Assembly (NCBI GenBank): GCA_000320545.1
Contig: ADNK01003385.1
Coordinates: 25,001 to 73,199 of the forward strand
From: Bigelowiella natans CCMP2755
Taxonomy: Eukaryota; Cercozoa; Chlorarachniophyceae
Length of the DNA stretch: 48,199 bases
Direction: 5' to 3'
Shown one piece after another: positions 45,595 to 48,199 of the stretch. The notes below the pieces were generated by a model. The model was not told the DNA's origin, did no database searches, and saw nothing but the letters and a program-made list of their open reading frames with translations. Both the position numbers and the translations under genes were made by a program. Positions within the stretch are counted from its first letter, which is position 1; the number at the start of each line of letters is the position of its first letter.

Positions 45595-46086
45595 GCAATT
45601 TTGCAGATTGCTGAGCCATGCAGTCTGATTGAGCTGCTGCACTTGTGGTTGATCTGAGTGTTGCATGGATTGTGCGCTGGTTGTGACACCTGCTAGACAC
45701 CTCGCGCTCACTGAAATGCAAAACTTGTCACAGGTTTGACCAATCTGTGCATGTGCGTCGCGCGCACGTGCATCACACATGCTGGCATGTTGCATGCGCG
45801 CATGCGCAGCAAACGATGTTGTCAATGCTTTGCCGCGTGGACACGTGGATGCCATCAAGTGTCTGTTCACATGTGCAGCCTCCACGGAGCGCACATGATG
45901 CCATGTGGCATTGACGACCATTGCCAGCATTGGCACCATGCACATCCATGAAAATGCTAGCCATGCACGACTACATGCAGGTCCGTGCTGTGGCTGTTCT
46001 CTCTCTTTTTCTTGGTTGACATTCCACAATTCACACCACATTCGTGTCTAAATCCTAACAATAGGAAGTCTCTGTAGATTTTTTTT
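45595..46086. other. End of the GC-richer block, no gene recognised
   Basis: TGCATG/CGCGCATGCGC-rich DNA up to about 45990, with one GCTAGC at 45956, then an abrupt switch near 46040 to AT-rich DNA. Tail-to-tail position before the minus-strand gene ending at 46087. Confidence 0.4.
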
Positions 46087-46605
46087 TCAACATGCGAAAG
46101 TGTGACTACGATTTCTATCAATGAAATAATTGTTTTGGCTCAATTTCGTATTAGAATTTTGAGCATCGTCATTTCTGTATGATTCCTGTTTTCTGAGTGG
46201 CTCTTTTACAGATCTCTTTATCTCTTTATCAATGTTTTCAAATATTCTATCGTCGTTTACACTCTTGTTCTGCCATTCTACTGAACTATCACGATTTGTG
46301 TTTCTTAGATACTGACGACTATGCGGATGTAGTGGAGATTGCAGTAGACTATCATTACTCTGGGAAAAAACTGCATTGGAAGATGCGACATTATTTTTAT
46401 TTGATAGAAAAGAATCTCCTTTCCGAATAGATGCAATCTCTATTCCAACTTGGTCATTCTTGTTTTTATCTTCTTGTGTTTCATCATTTCCTTTTTTTTG
46501 AACTTCCTCTCCAAGGCAGGTGCAGCACTAAGAGTTGGGAAAATCATAGACGAGAGGAATAAAATCGATCAAAATTCTACGCACACGCAAACACACAGCA
46601 CACAG

Positions 46606-46647
<42 letters not shown>

Positions 46648-46671
46648 GGTCGGTGCGACCGGTTGATTAAA

Positions 46672-46729
<58 letters not shown>

Positions 46730-46785
46730 GCGTACGTGTATGCGTGCGCGCGCGCAGATTATATACACACACAGACACACATATA

Positions 46786-46828
<43 letters not shown>

Positions 46829-47017
46829 CAGTTTATCTTTTACCACAAAAATACATCTTTGAAGACACAACCCAATTATACGGCAGCAACTGCAACCTTT
46901 GGTATCCTTTGAAACATCAAATATGATTGATAACTTTCTGAGCAAAACAATTTTTGCCTGTGCACGAGAAATGAATATTGGCATTCTTACATCGGAAGAG
47001 TAACCATCAATTACCAT
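46087..47017 (-). CDS. Hypothetical Lys/Asn/Ser-rich protein, 3 exons
   Basis: Exons in transcript order: 47017-46991 (MVIDGYSSD, donor GTAAGA), 46957-46844 (38 codons, Cys-rich: [16 protein letters not shown]), 46527-46087 (147 codons ending TGA). All are phase 0; 193 residues. The last exon has no internal Met, so it escapes a Met-based ORF search, yet it stays open for 441 nt in very AT-rich DNA, which is unlikely by chance. It is polar and charged ([17 protein letters not shown], then [38 protein letters not shown]). No family recognised. The intron between exons 2 and 3 holds three (TA)n tracts. Its strand fits the alternation of the window. Confidence 0.45.
46612..46823. repeat. Three (TA)n tracts
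   Basis: (TA)n at about 46612-46641, 46677-46727 and 46792-46823, separated by unique spacers (CGGTGCGACCGG and GCGTGCGCGCGCGC). They lie inside an intron of the minus-strand gene and have strong cruciform potential. Confidence 0.9.
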
Positions 47018-47603
47018 AATTTCACATGCGCAAACTATGATAAACTACATTATTTAAATTAAAAAGAAGCTTCTTATCACATAAGACATGAACATTTCTA
47101 ATTTATCGAATGAAATGTGATTTTGATTGGCATACATTGAATATTATTCACTATAACTAAATTAATAATTGATTAAGCTGATGATCAAATACAACTACAA
47201 CCTCTTCTTCCAAATTCTTACGTAAAGCAGATGATAGTTGCCAACATGCAACAACTATTCCGATGTATAAATAATAGAAGAGAGACACATTTCCTGAATA
47301 ATTATTATGGATTACTTATTTATGATTGAATAAATACAATCAAGAAGTTATTTCAAACACATAACTAGAAAACTTGGAAAAATAAGCTACGATGAATAGA
47401 AGAAGTATCTTATTGTTTATGTGGCTATGATTGTATGTATTACTAAGATAATAATGTAAGAATGTTTAGATGTCTTTCTGTATCACATGTACTGGAATCT
47501 AAAATAATATACCATCAAAAAGCCATTTCAACAAAGTTGAAAGAATTTATCGATAGTAATTTATCAAAATTTTCCTGGGTAAAATTAACATAGTGTATGT
47601 TCA

Positions 47604-47642
<39 letters not shown>

Positions 47643-47921
47643 TTTAATATTATATATGTGTGTATGTGTTTGCATGTAAGCGAGTCTCACAGAACCGAGA
47701 GTGAGCGAGATACTTGCAAAAGGTGAATTCAGCAGTGTCTTTGATATCTGAAGGAATAGCAATGGGACAAAATAACAAATTTAACAGAATACATTTAACA
47801 GAATACGTTAACCTCTACATAGAAAATGTTTTTTAATTGTCTACCAATTTAATGTTCTACATTTTATATATACCGACAGATAAAGAAATATTAACATTTA
47901 CATGACACATCAATATTTACA

Positions 47922-47984
<63 letters not shown>

Positions 47985-48199
47985 GTGGGATGTATGTGTG
48001 TATATATGTGTATGTGTCTGTATATATATAAAAAAAAAAAAAAGAAAGAGAGAGAAAAAAAAAACACTTTATATGTGGAGGTGTGTGCATTGGGGTATAT
48101 ATATTGTGATATATTTGTTTTTTTGTGTGTGTGTTATTTACATATATATATAAGACTCAGATAGGTATTTTGTGTGTGTGTCTCTCTCTCTCTCTCTCG
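47018..48199. other. AT-rich 5' flank of the minus-strand gene; microsatellites
   Basis: No exon recognised. Holds (AC)n at about 47606-47640, (TA)n at 47924-47972, an A-run near 48031-48043 and (TC)n at the right edge. By position it should be the head-to-head promoter region of the 47017 gene and a plus-strand gene beyond the window. Confidence 0.5.

Noticed and set aside
1-48199. CRISPR arrays, tRNA and rRNA genes, bacterial operons
   Set aside because: None recognised by eye. The many direct repeats are microsatellites or exon-intron units, and the gene structures are spliceosomal. A covariance-model scan would be needed to exclude a tRNA.

Overview
The window is nuclear DNA of an intron-dense eukaryote. 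Nearly every gene is cut into short exons (31-385 nt, one kinase exon of about 1.1 kb) by GT-AG introns, and I rebuilt eight genes exon by exon from conserved protein motifs with consistent splice phases. The seryl-tRNA synthetase has a bacterial/organellar-type body behind a signal-peptide-like hydrophobic leader and a longer basic Ser/Thr-rich stretch. That is what a protein imported into a secondary plastid looks like. An intron-rich alga with a complex plastid fits well; a chlorarachniophyte such as Bigelowiella is my best guess, but the sequence alone does not prove it.

Layout, left to right: tail of a membrane protein (+, 1-174, tentative); seryl-tRNA synthetase (-, 22 exons, 8785-1926); multiprotein bridging factor MBF1 (+, 9755-10264); tyrosine aminotransferase (-, 16 exons, 16169-11434); cytosolic-type malate dehydrogenase (+, 16 exons, 17297-22287); cold-shock-domain protein with a mitochondrial-like leader (-, 24554-23611); coiled-coil protein (+, at least 12 exons, 25082-27112); protein kinase (-, 30277-28734); type I methionine aminopeptidase (+, 5 exons, 31914-33151); and a lysine/asparagine-rich unknown (-, 47017-46087). 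These genes alternate strictly in strand, so they form head-to-head pairs separated by tail-to-tail gaps. They are housekeeping genes (translation, amino-acid and carbon metabolism, protein maturation) and show no operon-like functional link.

Four tail-to-tail gaps (about 600-1420, 10265-11433, 22288-23610, 27113-28733) hold a distinctive DNA type packed with the palindrome GCTAGC, which I did not see in the gene bodies or head-to-head promoters. The fifth tail-to-tail gap is a 13-kb block (33152-46086) of different, GC-richer, alternating purine-pyrimidine DNA. It holds a decayed pogo-like transposase, a family of small palindromes, an inverted pair of about 95-bp elements, a TA-flanked terminal-inverted-repeat element, an ankyrin gene built from about 180-bp exon-intron units, and a broken ABCG transporter fragment.

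Introns of the three large metabolic/translation genes left of 22.3 kb are loaded with microsatellites, and several splice donors lie inside the repeat tract itself. Introns of the genes between 23.6 and 33.2 kb are short and almost free of them.
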